Shown one piece after another: positions 8,739 to 16,210 of a DNA stretch of 52,588 nt. The notes beneath the pieces were generated by a model, which saw nothing but the letters and a program-made list of their open reading frames with translations, had not been told where the DNA came from and made no database searches. Each line of letters begins with the position of its first letter. Within the stretch, counting starts at the first letter, position 1. Source of the stretch: DATFGK01 sp046712825 (GTDB lineage: Bacteria; Actinomycetota; AC-67); NCBI GenBank assembly GCA_046712825.1, contig JBKKCR010000195.1:1-52588 (forward strand). Reading direction: 5' to 3'. Both the position numbers and the translations under genes were made by a program.

Positions 8739-9125
8739 ATGAGCTCGGCCGACGTGCTGATCGCGATCGCCGTCGGCGTGGTCGCAGGCGCGTACGCCGG
8801 ACTGCTCGGGGTGGGCGGTGGCATCGTGATGGTGCCTGCGATGGTGCTGTTGCTCGATCAGCCCCAGCGCGTCGCCGAGGGGACGTCGCTCCTCGCCATC
8901 GTGGGTACGTCGTTCGTGGCCGCGCGGGCGCACCATCGCAACCGGCTGATCCTTCCCCGCTGGGCCGGATTGCTCGCTATGGGCGGCATGGGTGGAGCAG
9001 TCCTGGGCAGCTTGGTCGCCTTGGCGTTGATAGAGGACGAGGTCGTTCTGCAGAAGATCTTCGGTGCGTTCCTGATCGTGTTGGCGGTGTGGATCGCGAC
9101 GCGGCGCCGGGAGGAGCGAGCCTGA
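8739..9125 (+). CDS. Half-size TSUP (TauE/SafE) membrane protein, second of pair
   Basis: A 128-aa protein with the same layout as its upstream neighbour: GLLGVGGGIVMVPAM near residue 21, then EGTSLLAIVGTS and a final helix (FLIVLAVWIATRR) with a basic tail. The two copies share the glycine-rich motif almost exactly but differ elsewhere, as expected for the N- and C-halves of one transporter or for an old duplication. It starts with ATG at 8739, 10 nt after the first gene, and ends 6 nt before the convergent YbaK-like gene. The substrate is unknown. Confidence 0.85.
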   Translation: MSSADVLIAIAVGVVAGAYAGLLGVGGGIVMVPAMVLLLDQPQRVAEGTSLLAIVGTSFVAARAHHRNRLILPRWAGLLAMGGMGGAVLGSLVALALIEDEVVLQKIFGAFLIVLAVWIATRRREERA

Positions 9126-9131
9126 CCGCGC

Positions 9132-9653
9132 TCAGCCCGCGAGCAAGCTCCCTCCGACCGCACCGGCCGCCTCGACCGGCTTGGCGAATGCCCCCGCGAG
9201 CGGAGTAACCGTCGCTGCGGTCGCCCGGATGAGATCGTCGGCACGGAGAACGAGCATCACCCCGGGGTCGCCTCCGGCCGCGTAGAGGACTTCGACCTCC
9301 GCGAGGTCCGCGTCGAGGATCGCGCGTGAAGCGCGCTCGTGTCCGACGGGCGGCAGCCATCCGGCGAGGAAACCGGTGTGCTCGGTCACGCGCGAAGGTG
9401 CTGCCGGGCGGATGCGGGCTTCGCCAGATGTCCTGGCAATGTTCGCGGCCGAGGGGCAGATCCCCGCCGGAACCAGGGCGAGCACCGGCGCCGTCTTGCC
9501 CTCGAAAAGCTCGGCCTTGACCACCTGAGAGGGGAGCAGGTCGAGCAGAGCGGCGACCTCGCCGATGTTCCGCAAAGGTCGTCCCAGACGATAAAACTCG
9601 TGAGGGATCTGTCGCTCGGTCAGATAACGGTGAACTTCGATGGACCCGCGCAT
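9132..9653 (-). CDS. YbaK/ProX-type aminoacyl-tRNA deacylase
   Basis: A 173-aa single-domain editing protein of the YbaK/EbsC family, which hydrolyses mischarged tRNA (commonly Cys-tRNA-Pro or Ala-tRNA-Pro) in trans. The family core is visible: VVKAELFEGKTAPVLALVPAG with the conserved Lys near residue 42, then EHTGFLAGWLPPVGH, the glycine-rich TGFxxGxxxPxG loop. The ATG at 9653 is preceded by a GGGAG ribosome-binding site 8 nt away and is preferred over an in-frame start 144 nt upstream, which would add 48 unmatched residues. The tRNA substrate cannot be told from sequence. Confidence 0.85.
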   Translation of the reverse strand: MRGSIEVHRYLTERQIPHEFYRLGRPLRNIGEVAALLDLLPSQVVKAELFEGKTAPVLALVPAGICPSAANIARTSGEARIRPAAPSRVTEHTGFLAGWLPPVGHERASRAILDADLAEVEVLYAAGGDPGVMLVLRADDLIRATAATVTPLAGAFAKPVEAAGAVGGSLLAG

Positions 9654-9808
9654 CGGAATTCTCCCCTGGATGGCGACACCATTGCTACCCGAGGGACGAC
9701 CCCGCCAAACAGGACCCCGTAAAGCCTGCACCGTTGATGGTCGAGATATCCCATACGGGAGCTCCGGAGTCACCGGTGGTTCTCGGCCGGGCCGCAACGA
9801 GGGACGAA

Positions 9809-10879
9809 ATGGACATCGACGAGCTGCTGACGATCGCCGCCGAGCGTTTGGCGTCGGATCTTCACGTCCGCGCCGGCGGTCCGCCGTATCTGCGGATCGA
9901 CGGCGAGCTCCAGCCGCTCGACACGCCCGCGCTGGGCGCTCCCGACGTCGAACGCATGGCGTTCGATCTCATGACCGAGGAACAGGTCCGGAACTTCAAG
10001 CAGAGCAGCGAGGCGGACTTCGCGTACTCGCTTCCCGGTGTCGCGCGGTTCCGCATCAACGCGTTCCGTCAACGCGGCGCGGTGGGGATCGCGATCCGTC
10101 GCGTCCTGCCGGGCTCGACGAGCTTCGAGGCGCTCGGCTTGCCGCCGGTGGTCGAGTCGCTCTGCGAGGAACGGCGAGGGCTGATCCTCGTCACCGGTAT
10201 GACCGGCTCGGGGAAGACCACTACCACGGCCGCGATGATCAACCACATCAACGCCAACCGCCGCTGCCACATCGTCACCGTCGAGGATCCGATCGAGGTT
10301 CTCCACGTCGACAAGCTTGCGATCATCGATCAGCGCGAGGTGTTGATCGACACCGCCGATTTCGCGACGGCCTTGAAGCACGTTGCGCGCCAGGATCCTG
10401 ATGTGATCTTCATCGGGGAGATGCGCGACCCCGAGACGGTGAAGGCGGCGCTGTCGGCGGCAGAGACCGGTCATCTCGTCATCTCGACGCTTCACACGCT
10501 AGACGCGACCGAGACCGTGAACCGCGTCATCGACTTCTTCCCGCCGCACCAACAGATGCAGGCGCGCCTAACGCTCGCGGGGACGCTCAAAGGGATCGTT
10601 TCCCAACGCCTGCTCGTTCGTTCGGACGGCGTCGGCCGGGTCCCCGCCGTCGAGGTTCTCGTGGCGAACGGCCGCGTCTTCGACATGATCGTCAACCCCG
10701 ACCAGACGCACATGCTCGAAGACGTCATCCGTGAGGGTGACTACTACGGGATGCAGACATTCGATCAGCATCTGATCATGCTCGTCGCCGACGGGCGCGT
10801 TCTGCTCGACGAGGCATCCGCGGCCGCCACTTCACCGCACGACTTCGCGCTCGCCCTCCAGCAACGCGGCATCGCTTAA
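9809..10879 (+). CDS. pilT: PilT-type secretion/retraction ATPase
   Basis: A 356-aa hexameric ATPase of the PilT class that powers pilus retraction. After an N-terminal PAS-like domain (SDLHVRAGGPPYLRIDG), it has Walker A GMTGSGKTTTT (130-140), an Asp box (VTVEDPIEVLH), Walker B DVIFIGEMRDPET (198-210) and a His box TGHLVISTLHT (220-230). The C-terminal IREGDYYGMQTFDQ matches the PilT IRxG region. I place the start at the ATG at 9809, with GAGGG 7 nt upstream and the usual MDIxELL opening. TTG 9734 or ATG 9737 would add 24-25 unmatched residues. No pilin, pilB or pilC is in the window. Confidence 0.92.
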   Translation: MDIDELLTIAAERLASDLHVRAGGPPYLRIDGELQPLDTPALGAPDVERMAFDLMTEEQVRNFKQSSEADFAYSLPGVARFRINAFRQRGAVGIAIRRVLPGSTSFEALGLPPVVESLCEERRGLILVTGMTGSGKTTTTAAMINHINANRRCHIVTVEDPIEVLHVDKLAIIDQREVLIDTADFATALKHVARQDPDVIFIGEMRDPETVKAALSAAETGHLVISTLHTLDATETVNRVIDFFPPHQQMQARLTLAGTLKGIVSQRLLVRSDGVGRVPAVEVLVANGRVFDMIVNPDQTHMLEDVIREGDYYGMQTFDQHLIMLVADGRVLLDEASAAATSPHDFALALQQRGIA

Positions 10880-10919
10880 CTCCTCCGGGCGGGACGACGC
10901 CCCCAGCTATGCTGGAGGT

Positions 10920-12551
10920 GTGACCACCATCGACGTGTCGGCCGTACCGCGCGTCGCCCTCGATCTCGCGGAGAAGCTCGGCCGATCCGGCCGTTCGCTG
11001 TTCCTCGTCGGAGGGTCGGTTCGGGGGCTCGTCAAGGACGCGCTGTCCGGCGACCTCGACTTCGCTACCGACGCCTCACCCGAGGAGGTCCTCGAAACGG
11101 TGAGCGGCTGGGCGGAAGGCACCTGGACCGTGGGGATCGAGTTCGGCACCGTCGGGCTGATGAAGGAAGGGCACCGCCTCGAGATCACGACCTTCCGCGG
11201 CGACCGGTACGATCCCGCGTCGCGGCACCCGAAAGTGTCGCGAGTCTCCACCATCGAGGACGATCTCGCGCGCCGCGACTTCACGATCAATGCGATGGCT
11301 GTGAAGCTCCCCGATGGTTCTTTCTTCGATCCATTCGACGGCCACGGCGACCTCGATGATGGCCGGCTGCGTACCCCGCTGTCGCCCGAGGAATCGCTGT
11401 CCGACGACCCGCTCCGGATGCTTCGGGCGGCACGGTTCGTCGCGCAACTCGGCGTGACGCCGGCTCCCGAGCTTGTGGATGCGATGCGCGCGCAGCACGA
11501 GCGCTTGAAGATCGTGTCGGGCGAGCGGATCCGCGACGAGCTCATCAAGATCATCGCGGCGCCGCATCCGTCGGAGGGTCTCGACCTCGCGGTCGAGACG
11601 GAGCTCGCCGAGGAGTTCCTCCCAGAGCTCCCCGCGCTGCGGCTCGAGCAGGACCCGATCCATCGGCACAAGGACGTCTACCGTCATTCGCTCGCCGTGA
11701 TGGAAAATCTGATGACCGCCGTGATCGACGGCGAGCCCGACATCGATCTGCGGCTCGCCGGATTGCTGCACGACATCGGCAAGCCCGCGACGCGACGGTT
11801 CGGGCCGGACGGGGTCTCGTTCCACCATCACGAGGTGGTCGGTGCGCGCATGGCCGAGCAACGCATGCGCGAGCTCCATTTCCCTTCCGAGAAGATCCGT
11901 GACGTCAGTTCGCTGATCGAACTCCACCTCCGCTTCCATTCCTACCGCCCGGACTGGCGCGACATGGTGATGCGCGTGGTCTCCGAGCACGGCGTTCCCG
12001 AGGACGCTGCGCGGGAGATCGGCCGCATCGTCGCCCGCGCCGAGCTCGAGTATCGCAACGCGCCCGCGCTCGTCGAGGACGTCGCGTCGCGGTTGGCGAA
12101 GGCCGGCTACGACGACGCGACCGCAGCGACCGTGCGCGACGCGATGGCGCTTCGTCAGAAGTTGTTCGGCGCGAAGCCGGGATGGAAGGATTCGGCCGTG
12201 CGACGTTACGTGCGCGACGCGGGCCCGCTCCTCCCGCGGCTGAACGCTCTGGTGCTTGCCGACTGCACCACTCGCAACGAGAACAAGGCCAAGCGGCTCC
12301 GGCTCGCTATGGTGTTGTTCGAGGCGCGCATCCGCCGGCTCGCCGAGGAAGAGAACATCAAGCAGATGCGTCCCGCACTCAACGGGGATGAAGTGATGAC
12401 GCACCTCGGAGTCCCGCCTGGTCCGGTCGTCGGTGCGGCGCTCCGCTACCTGATGGAGGTCCGTCTCGATCGCGGCGAGATCCCCAAGGAGGAGGCGGAG
12501 CATTTGCTCGACGCCTGGTCCGAAGAGCAGAACTCGGCAAAGGGACCCTGA
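10920..12551 (+). CDS. pcnA: CCA-adding enzyme / poly(A) polymerase family nucleotidyltransferase with HD domain
   Basis: A 543-aa class II nucleotidyltransferase. The catalytic head has LVGGSVRGLVKD followed by the two-aspartate DLDFAT, then RRDFTINAMAV and DDPLRMLRAARF. A C-terminal HD phosphohydrolase domain has LLHDIGKPATR and HHHEVVGARM. It adds or repairs tRNA CCA ends or adds poly(A) tails, and the two activities cannot be separated by eye. The tRNA in this window encodes its CCA, so repair is plausible. The start is uncertain: GTG 10920 follows a GGAGG by only 1 nt, while the in-frame GTG at 10935 has longer spacing. Divergence from the DUF6049-murJ-sigM operon, with TSUP, YbaK-like and pilT genes between, resembles mycobacterial pcnA. 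Confidence 0.9.
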   Translation: MTTIDVSAVPRVALDLAEKLGRSGRSLFLVGGSVRGLVKDALSGDLDFATDASPEEVLETVSGWAEGTWTVGIEFGTVGLMKEGHRLEITTFRGDRYDPASRHPKVSRVSTIEDDLARRDFTINAMAVKLPDGSFFDPFDGHGDLDDGRLRTPLSPEESLSDDPLRMLRAARFVAQLGVTPAPELVDAMRAQHERLKIVSGERIRDELIKIIAAPHPSEGLDLAVETELAEEFLPELPALRLEQDPIHRHKDVYRHSLAVMENLMTAVIDGEPDIDLRLAGLLHDIGKPATRRFGPDGVSFHHHEVVGARMAEQRMRELHFPSEKIRDVSSLIELHLRFHSYRPDWRDMVMRVVSEHGVPEDAAREIGRIVARAELEYRNAPALVEDVASRLAKAGYDDATAATVRDAMALRQKLFGAKPGWKDSAVRRYVRDAGPLLPRLNALVLADCTTRNENKAKRLRLAMVLFEARIRRLAEEENIKQMRPALNGDEVMTHLGVPPGPVVGAALRYLMEVRLDRGEIPKEEAEHLLDAWSEEQNSAKGP

Positions 12552-12578
12552 AGTCCGAGCTAACGTCCGTACGCACGG

Positions 12579-12651
12579 AGTGGGCCCGGCCACCGTCCTC
12601 CCGAATCCTAAAACGCTCGCGGATGAGGGAGGATGAGTGGCCGGGCCCACT
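12579..12651. terminator. Long imperfect hairpin between convergent pcnA and sodN
   Basis: Perfect 15-bp inverted repeats (AGTGGGCCCGGCCAC at 12579-12593 and its complement at 12637-12651) are extended inward by a 7-bp pairing (12596-12602 with 12627-12633). The stem is over 20 bp with a loop of about 24 nt. It lies between two convergent genes and would act as a bidirectional terminator or mRNA-stabilising element. No T-tract is present on either strand, so intrinsic termination is not certain. Confidence 0.6.
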
Positions 12652-12669
12652 CTCGGGTCTTGAAGCTGC

Positions 12670-13065
12670 CTAGCCTTTCTTCGTCTCTTTGAAGACCTTG
12701 TCGATCTCGCCGATCAGGTCGAGGAGTTTCTGGCCTTGAGCGGGGTCTACTGACTTCTTGGCGGCGCCGGCTTCCTTCGTGGCGTTCCAGAAGAGGTCGT
12801 GGAGGTTGGAGTGCTTGTCGAGGTGCTCGGGCTTGAAGTAGTCGGTCCAGAGGATCCAGAGGTGCTCTTTGACCATGTCGGCGCGGGCTTCCTTGATCGT
12901 GACGGCGCGCTCGCGGAAGACCGGGTCTTCATTGCCCTGGTACTTCTCTTGGCAGGCTTTCACCGATTCGGCTTCGATGCGGGCTTGTGCTGGGTCGTAG
13001 ACGCCGCATGGGAGATCGCAGTGGGCGCGTACGACGCGCGTCGGGCTGATCCATCGCATGACCAT
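12670..13065 (-). CDS. sodN: Nickel superoxide dismutase precursor
   Basis: A 131-aa precursor. Residues 1-14 are a leader that must be removed so that His15 becomes the N-terminus. The mature protein starts HCDLPCGVYDPAQARIEAES, the nickel hook with His1, Cys2, Cys6 and Tyr9. The rest of the four-helix protein matches the family (LWTDYFKPEHLDKH, ending KVFKETKKG). It converts superoxide to oxygen and peroxide in the cytoplasm. The ATG at 13065 has GGAGGA 5-6 nt upstream; a second ATG lies two codons in. It is divergent from the maturation peptidase, 61 nt apart. Confidence 0.97.
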   Translation of the reverse strand: MVMRWISPTRVVRAHCDLPCGVYDPAQARIEAESVKACQEKYQGNEDPVFRERAVTIKEARADMVKEHLWILWTDYFKPEHLDKHSNLHDLFWNATKEAGAAKKSVDPAQGQKLLDLIGEIDKVFKETKKG

Positions 13066-13105
13066 CGCCGTCCTCCTTCGCGGTTCGTGGTCGCTGACGC
13101 GGCAG

Positions 13106-13113
13106 GTATACCA
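13106..13113. promoter_or_regulatory. Palindromic GGTATACC in the sodN-sodX divergent promoter region
   Basis: The 61-nt gap between the two divergent starts holds GGTATACC, an 8-bp perfect palindrome. It reads as a -10-like TATACC on both strands, 13 nt before the sodX ATG and about 40 nt before the sodN ATG. It could serve both promoters or be an operator half-site. No clear -35 was seen, so this is tentative. Confidence 0.35.
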
Positions 13114-13126
13114 TCCCCCGCCGGCG

Positions 13127-13561
13127 ATGACGCAATCGCGGCGGTCGGCTCGATTCCGGCGGGGCGCGCTCCTCGCGCTCTCCGCGACCGTCGCCGGATT
13201 GTGGCGAGCGCGCTGGTCTCCGGTTCGCGTCGAGGGCGGTTCGATGGAGCCAACCTTACCCGCCGGCTCTTTCGTCGCTGTCTCTCCGTTGCGCGGCGAA
13301 CCGTCGTACGGGGCCGTCGTCGTGGTGCGGCGGCCCGACGGCTCCGAGCATCTGAAGCGGATCATCGGGACGCCGGGCGACCGCCTTCGTCTCGAAGGGG
13401 GCGAGACGACGCTCCCCCCCGGCAGGTTCGCGGTGGCCGGCGACAACCGGTCGCGCTCGACGGACAGCCGCCACTATGGGCCGGTGACTCGCAAGGAGGT
13501 TGTTGCCGTGGCACGGGCCTGCTACTGGCCGCCGCGGTCGTGGCGGCTGTTGTCCCGATGA
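13127..13561 (+). CDS. sodX: Signal peptidase I-type maturation peptidase for nickel SOD
   Basis: A 144-aa S26-family serine peptidase. The catalytic Ser is S39 in GGSMEPTLPAG and the general-base Lys is K77 in HLKRIIGTPGD. The third family box is FAVAGDNRSRSTDSRHYGPV. A basic N-terminus (RRSARFRR) precedes a single weak hydrophobic segment. Beside sodN this is the peptidase that removes the leader to expose the Ni-binding His. I placed the start at ATG 13127; an in-frame ATG at 13058 would overlap sodN and adds residues without match. The gene ends 1 nt before the convergent patatin-like gene. Confidence 0.9.
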   Translation: MTQSRRSARFRRGALLALSATVAGLWRARWSPVRVEGGSMEPTLPAGSFVAVSPLRGEPSYGAVVVVRRPDGSEHLKRIIGTPGDRLRLEGGETTLPPGRFAVAGDNRSRSTDSRHYGPVTRKEVVAVARACYWPPRSWRLLSR

Positions 13562-13562
13562 A

Positions 13563-14456
13563 TCAGGCGTGCGCTTCGACGCTGCGCGGCGCAGCGAGGA
13601 ACTCCGCCGACATCGACCGGGCGCGTTCGATCAAGCGAGCGCTCTGCGATGGGTCGTTGTAGCTGATGTAGCCCGGATCGAACGTCGGCATCATCACGAT
13701 CTCGGCTCGGTCGGCGTACTGAACAAGATCCTGTGGAACACGCGCGCGACGGGAATGCGCGAACGCTTGCACAAGAACATCGAGCGGGCGCCGGATCGGG
13801 CGCTGGCCCCCGGTCGCGGTGCCGCAGGTGAGGACGTATACGCGGTTCGCGCCCAGCGAGATCGCTTTGGAGATCGGAACGTTGTTCACGACGCCGCCGT
13901 CGATGTAGAGCTCGCCGTCGATCGCGACCGGCGGGAAGATCCCGGGTAGTGCGGTCGACGCGAGGATCGCGCGCATGAGCGAGCCGCTCGAGAACCAGTG
14001 CTCCTCGCCTGTGCGAAGGTTCGTCGCGGATATCCACACCGGGATCTCGGTCTCCTCGAACGTCGCGGCGGGAAGGTTCTCCACGAGCCGCCGGATCCCG
14101 GTGTTGGGATGGATGTGGTCGCCGCGGGAGACGATGTTCCACGCTCGCGCGACGCGACTTCCCGGGAAGATGTCCTCGGTCTTGAGCGCCCGCCACACCT
14201 CCGCGAGTCGACCGGTGCCATCGGGGGTTGGGTCGGCCGCGACGGCGGCGGCGTTCAGCGCGCCGACCGACGTCGAGACGAATACGTCGGGCCGGATGCC
14301 GGCGTCGATGAGCGCTTGGAGTTGTCCGACTTGGGCGGCTCCGAGGACGCCGCCGCCGGAAAGGACGAAAGCGACTGACGGCTTGCGGCGTGCTCGCGCC
14401 CGATCCGATGCCCTCCCTCGAACACGGACCGTGCGGACGTAATCGGTGAGCCGCAT
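13563..14456 (-). CDS. Patatin-like phospholipase
   Basis: A 297-aa protein of the bacterial RssA/patatin family with a Ser-Asp dyad. The oxyanion loop is SGGGVLGAAQVG (33-44), the nucleophile is Ser63 in STSVGALNAA and the Asp is D186 in YIDGGVVNN. The first glycine of the usual GxSxG elbow is Ser here, a tolerated but less common variant. No signal peptide or TM helix is visible, so it is a cytoplasmic or peripheral lipid acyl hydrolase. The ATG at 14456 has AGGAG 7 nt upstream; a longer in-frame reading overlaps the MFS gene and is rejected. The lipid substrate is unknown. Confidence 0.88.
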   Translation of the reverse strand: MRLTDYVRTVRVRGRASDRARARRKPSVAFVLSGGGVLGAAQVGQLQALIDAGIRPDVFVSTSVGALNAAAVAADPTPDGTGRLAEVWRALKTEDIFPGSRVARAWNIVSRGDHIHPNTGIRRLVENLPAATFEETEIPVWISATNLRTGEEHWFSSGSLMRAILASTALPGIFPPVAIDGELYIDGGVVNNVPISKAISLGANRVYVLTCGTATGGQRPIRRPLDVLVQAFAHSRRARVPQDLVQYADRAEIVMMPTFDPGYISYNDPSQSARLIERARSMSAEFLAAPRSVEAHA

Positions 14457-14611
14457 CCCCTTACTCCTGCCCTCTCCAACGACATCGGTGCGATGGAGAT
14501 GCGCTGGAGACCCCGAACGGGCCATCTGGAGGTGGCCCGTCCAGGCCTTCCCCAGTGCCCGTTCGAGGAAGCCTTTCGACGAGTGAGACGGGTCCTCCTG
14601 CCGGGACGCGG

Positions 14612-16195
14612 TCAGGTGGGACTCTCGTCCGGGATAAGCGTTTCGGCCATCACCCGTTCGATCTCCCAGAGCGAAGAAGGTTCCACATGGGCCAGCCGGA
14701 CCCGAGCGCCGCCGATCCGGACGACGAAAACTCGCCGGCGCTCGCCGCCCCGCTCGACGACGGCCCGCCATTCCACCTCGTCCACGGGCACCTCGCGTCC
14801 GCCGACCACGACCGCGCGCGGCTCTTCGTTGGCGCGGGACCCCTCGTACGCGCGTACGGTCACCATCTCGCCGGCAAGTAGAGAGAGGCCGGAAGTTCCG
14901 TCGGCCCGTGTGTTCGAACGTTTGCGCCTGCGCACGTCCACGATCCTACGCGCCCACGCGAGGAGGCCCGCGGAGGTGAAGAGATACCCGATCCCCACCG
15001 CAACCAGGATCGCGTCGAGTCGTGCTCCCGCCTCGATCGCGACGGCGGCGATGCCCGTTCCGGCCACCCGAGCCACGTTGAACAACAGATCGTAGGCGGC
15101 GAACGCGCGCCCACGGTACTCGTCGGGCATCTCCTCCTGGACGATGGTGTCGACCGGGATCTTCGCGAAGGCGTACGACAAGCCGACGATCGCCGCCGCG
15201 GCGATCATGCGTCCCCGCGTGAGCGACGTCGCCGACACCAGCACGCCGGCCGATCCGATCGCGAAGGCGATCGGCACGATGAACTCCTCGCGGAGTCGCC
15301 TGGCAAGAAGGGGAACGACGACCACACCGATCCCGAGGCCGATCCCGACGGCGCCGAGCAACGTGGCGACCGATTCGACGCCGAGGCCGAGGCGCGAGAG
15401 GAAAACGACCGTCGTCGCTCCTGTGGTGGCGCCGACGAAGAGCTGCCCCGATCCGACGGCGCTGAAGGCGAAGGGAACGCGCCTGCTGCCGCGAACGCGC
15501 CGGAGGCCCTCCACCATCTCGGAGAGGATGGCGCGTGCCTCCTGCAAGAGCGCCCCGTGAGCGTGCGGCTGGTGCGCTCGGATCGGGAGCCTCCGTGCGA
15601 GGAACCCGGCGGCCGCGAACGCAACGGCCGCGACGAGCGCGGCGCGCGTCCCCCCGAATGCCGATGCGGTCGCGGCCCCGAGGCCGAGCCCGGTCACCGT
15701 CGCAAGGCTTCCCCCGGTCGCTGCGACCGAGTTGGCGACCAGCAGATCGCGCTCGGGAACGAGCGAAGGCAGCACCGCGGACATCGTTGCGAGGAAGAGC
15801 CGGTTCACGGAGAGCACCACGAGCGTGATCAGGAAGAAGACCGGCGACTCGTCGCTTCCGAAGATCGTCAGAGGGAGCAGGGCGGCCAGGCCCGCTCGGA
15901 AGAATGGGGTGTAGGCGAGGATCTTGCGTCGATCCCATCGGTCGATGAACACGCCGACGAACGGAACCACGGCGCTGAAGGGGATGAGCGTGATGGCGAC
16001 GAGCGCGGTGAGCTTGAGCGCCGGGTTACGGCCGGGATCGTCGAACAGCAGGAGATCTGCCGCCGCCAGCTGGAAGAGACCGTCGCCGATCTGCGAGGTG
16101 ACCCGCGTGACGAGGAGACGGCGGAATCCGGAGGAGGAAAAGACCTCGCGGACGCGCTGCCGGGTCGTCCGGCCGGCTTCCGCCGGCCCGGTCAA
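14612..16195 (-). CDS. MFS transporter with extra C-terminal soluble domain
   Basis: A 527-aa major facilitator of the DHA3/enterobactin-exporter type, with about 12 TM helices in residues 20-425. Loop 2-3 reads FIDRWDRRKILAY and a later loop EEMPDEYRGRAFAAYD, the usual signature of that subfamily. Residues about 435-527 form a charged, beta-rich cytoplasmic tail (REVPVDEVEWRAVVERGG and further) that ordinary MFS proteins lack. The substrate is unknown. The gene starts with ATG 16195, 15 nt after ino1, so it may be transcribed with padR-ino1. The 155 nt to the patatin-like gene contain nothing recognised. Confidence 0.88.
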   Translation of the reverse strand: MTGPAEAGRTTRQRVREVFSSSGFRRLLVTRVTSQIGDGLFQLAAADLLLFDDPGRNPALKLTALVAITLIPFSAVVPFVGVFIDRWDRRKILAYTPFFRAGLAALLPLTIFGSDESPVFFLITLVVLSVNRLFLATMSAVLPSLVPERDLLVANSVAATGGSLATVTGLGLGAATASAFGGTRAALVAAVAFAAAGFLARRLPIRAHQPHAHGALLQEARAILSEMVEGLRRVRGSRRVPFAFSAVGSGQLFVGATTGATTVVFLSRLGLGVESVATLLGAVGIGLGIGVVVVPLLARRLREEFIVPIAFAIGSAGVLVSATSLTRGRMIAAAAIVGLSYAFAKIPVDTIVQEEMPDEYRGRAFAAYDLLFNVARVAGTGIAAVAIEAGARLDAILVAVGIGYLFTSAGLLAWARRIVDVRRRKRSNTRADGTSGLSLLAGEMVTVRAYEGSRANEEPRAVVVGGREVPVDEVEWRAVVERGGERRRVFVVRIGGARVRLAHVEPSSLWEIERVMAETLIPDESPT

Positions 16196-16210
16196 CGATG
16201 CAGCCGCTCG

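Noticed and set aside
9654..9808. Resemblance to a c-di-GMP (GEMM) riboswitch before pilT: CAAAC and GTAAAGCC in the leader
   Set aside because: The first hairpin between the two conserved segments and the downstream GGTAGGTAGCGGGG-like helix are missing, so the match is only to two short strings.
10909..10923. Four-codon ORF (MLEV, stop) overlapping the pcnA GTG start
   Set aside because: Its codons are mainly the GGAGG ribosome-binding site itself, so it is most likely coincidental.
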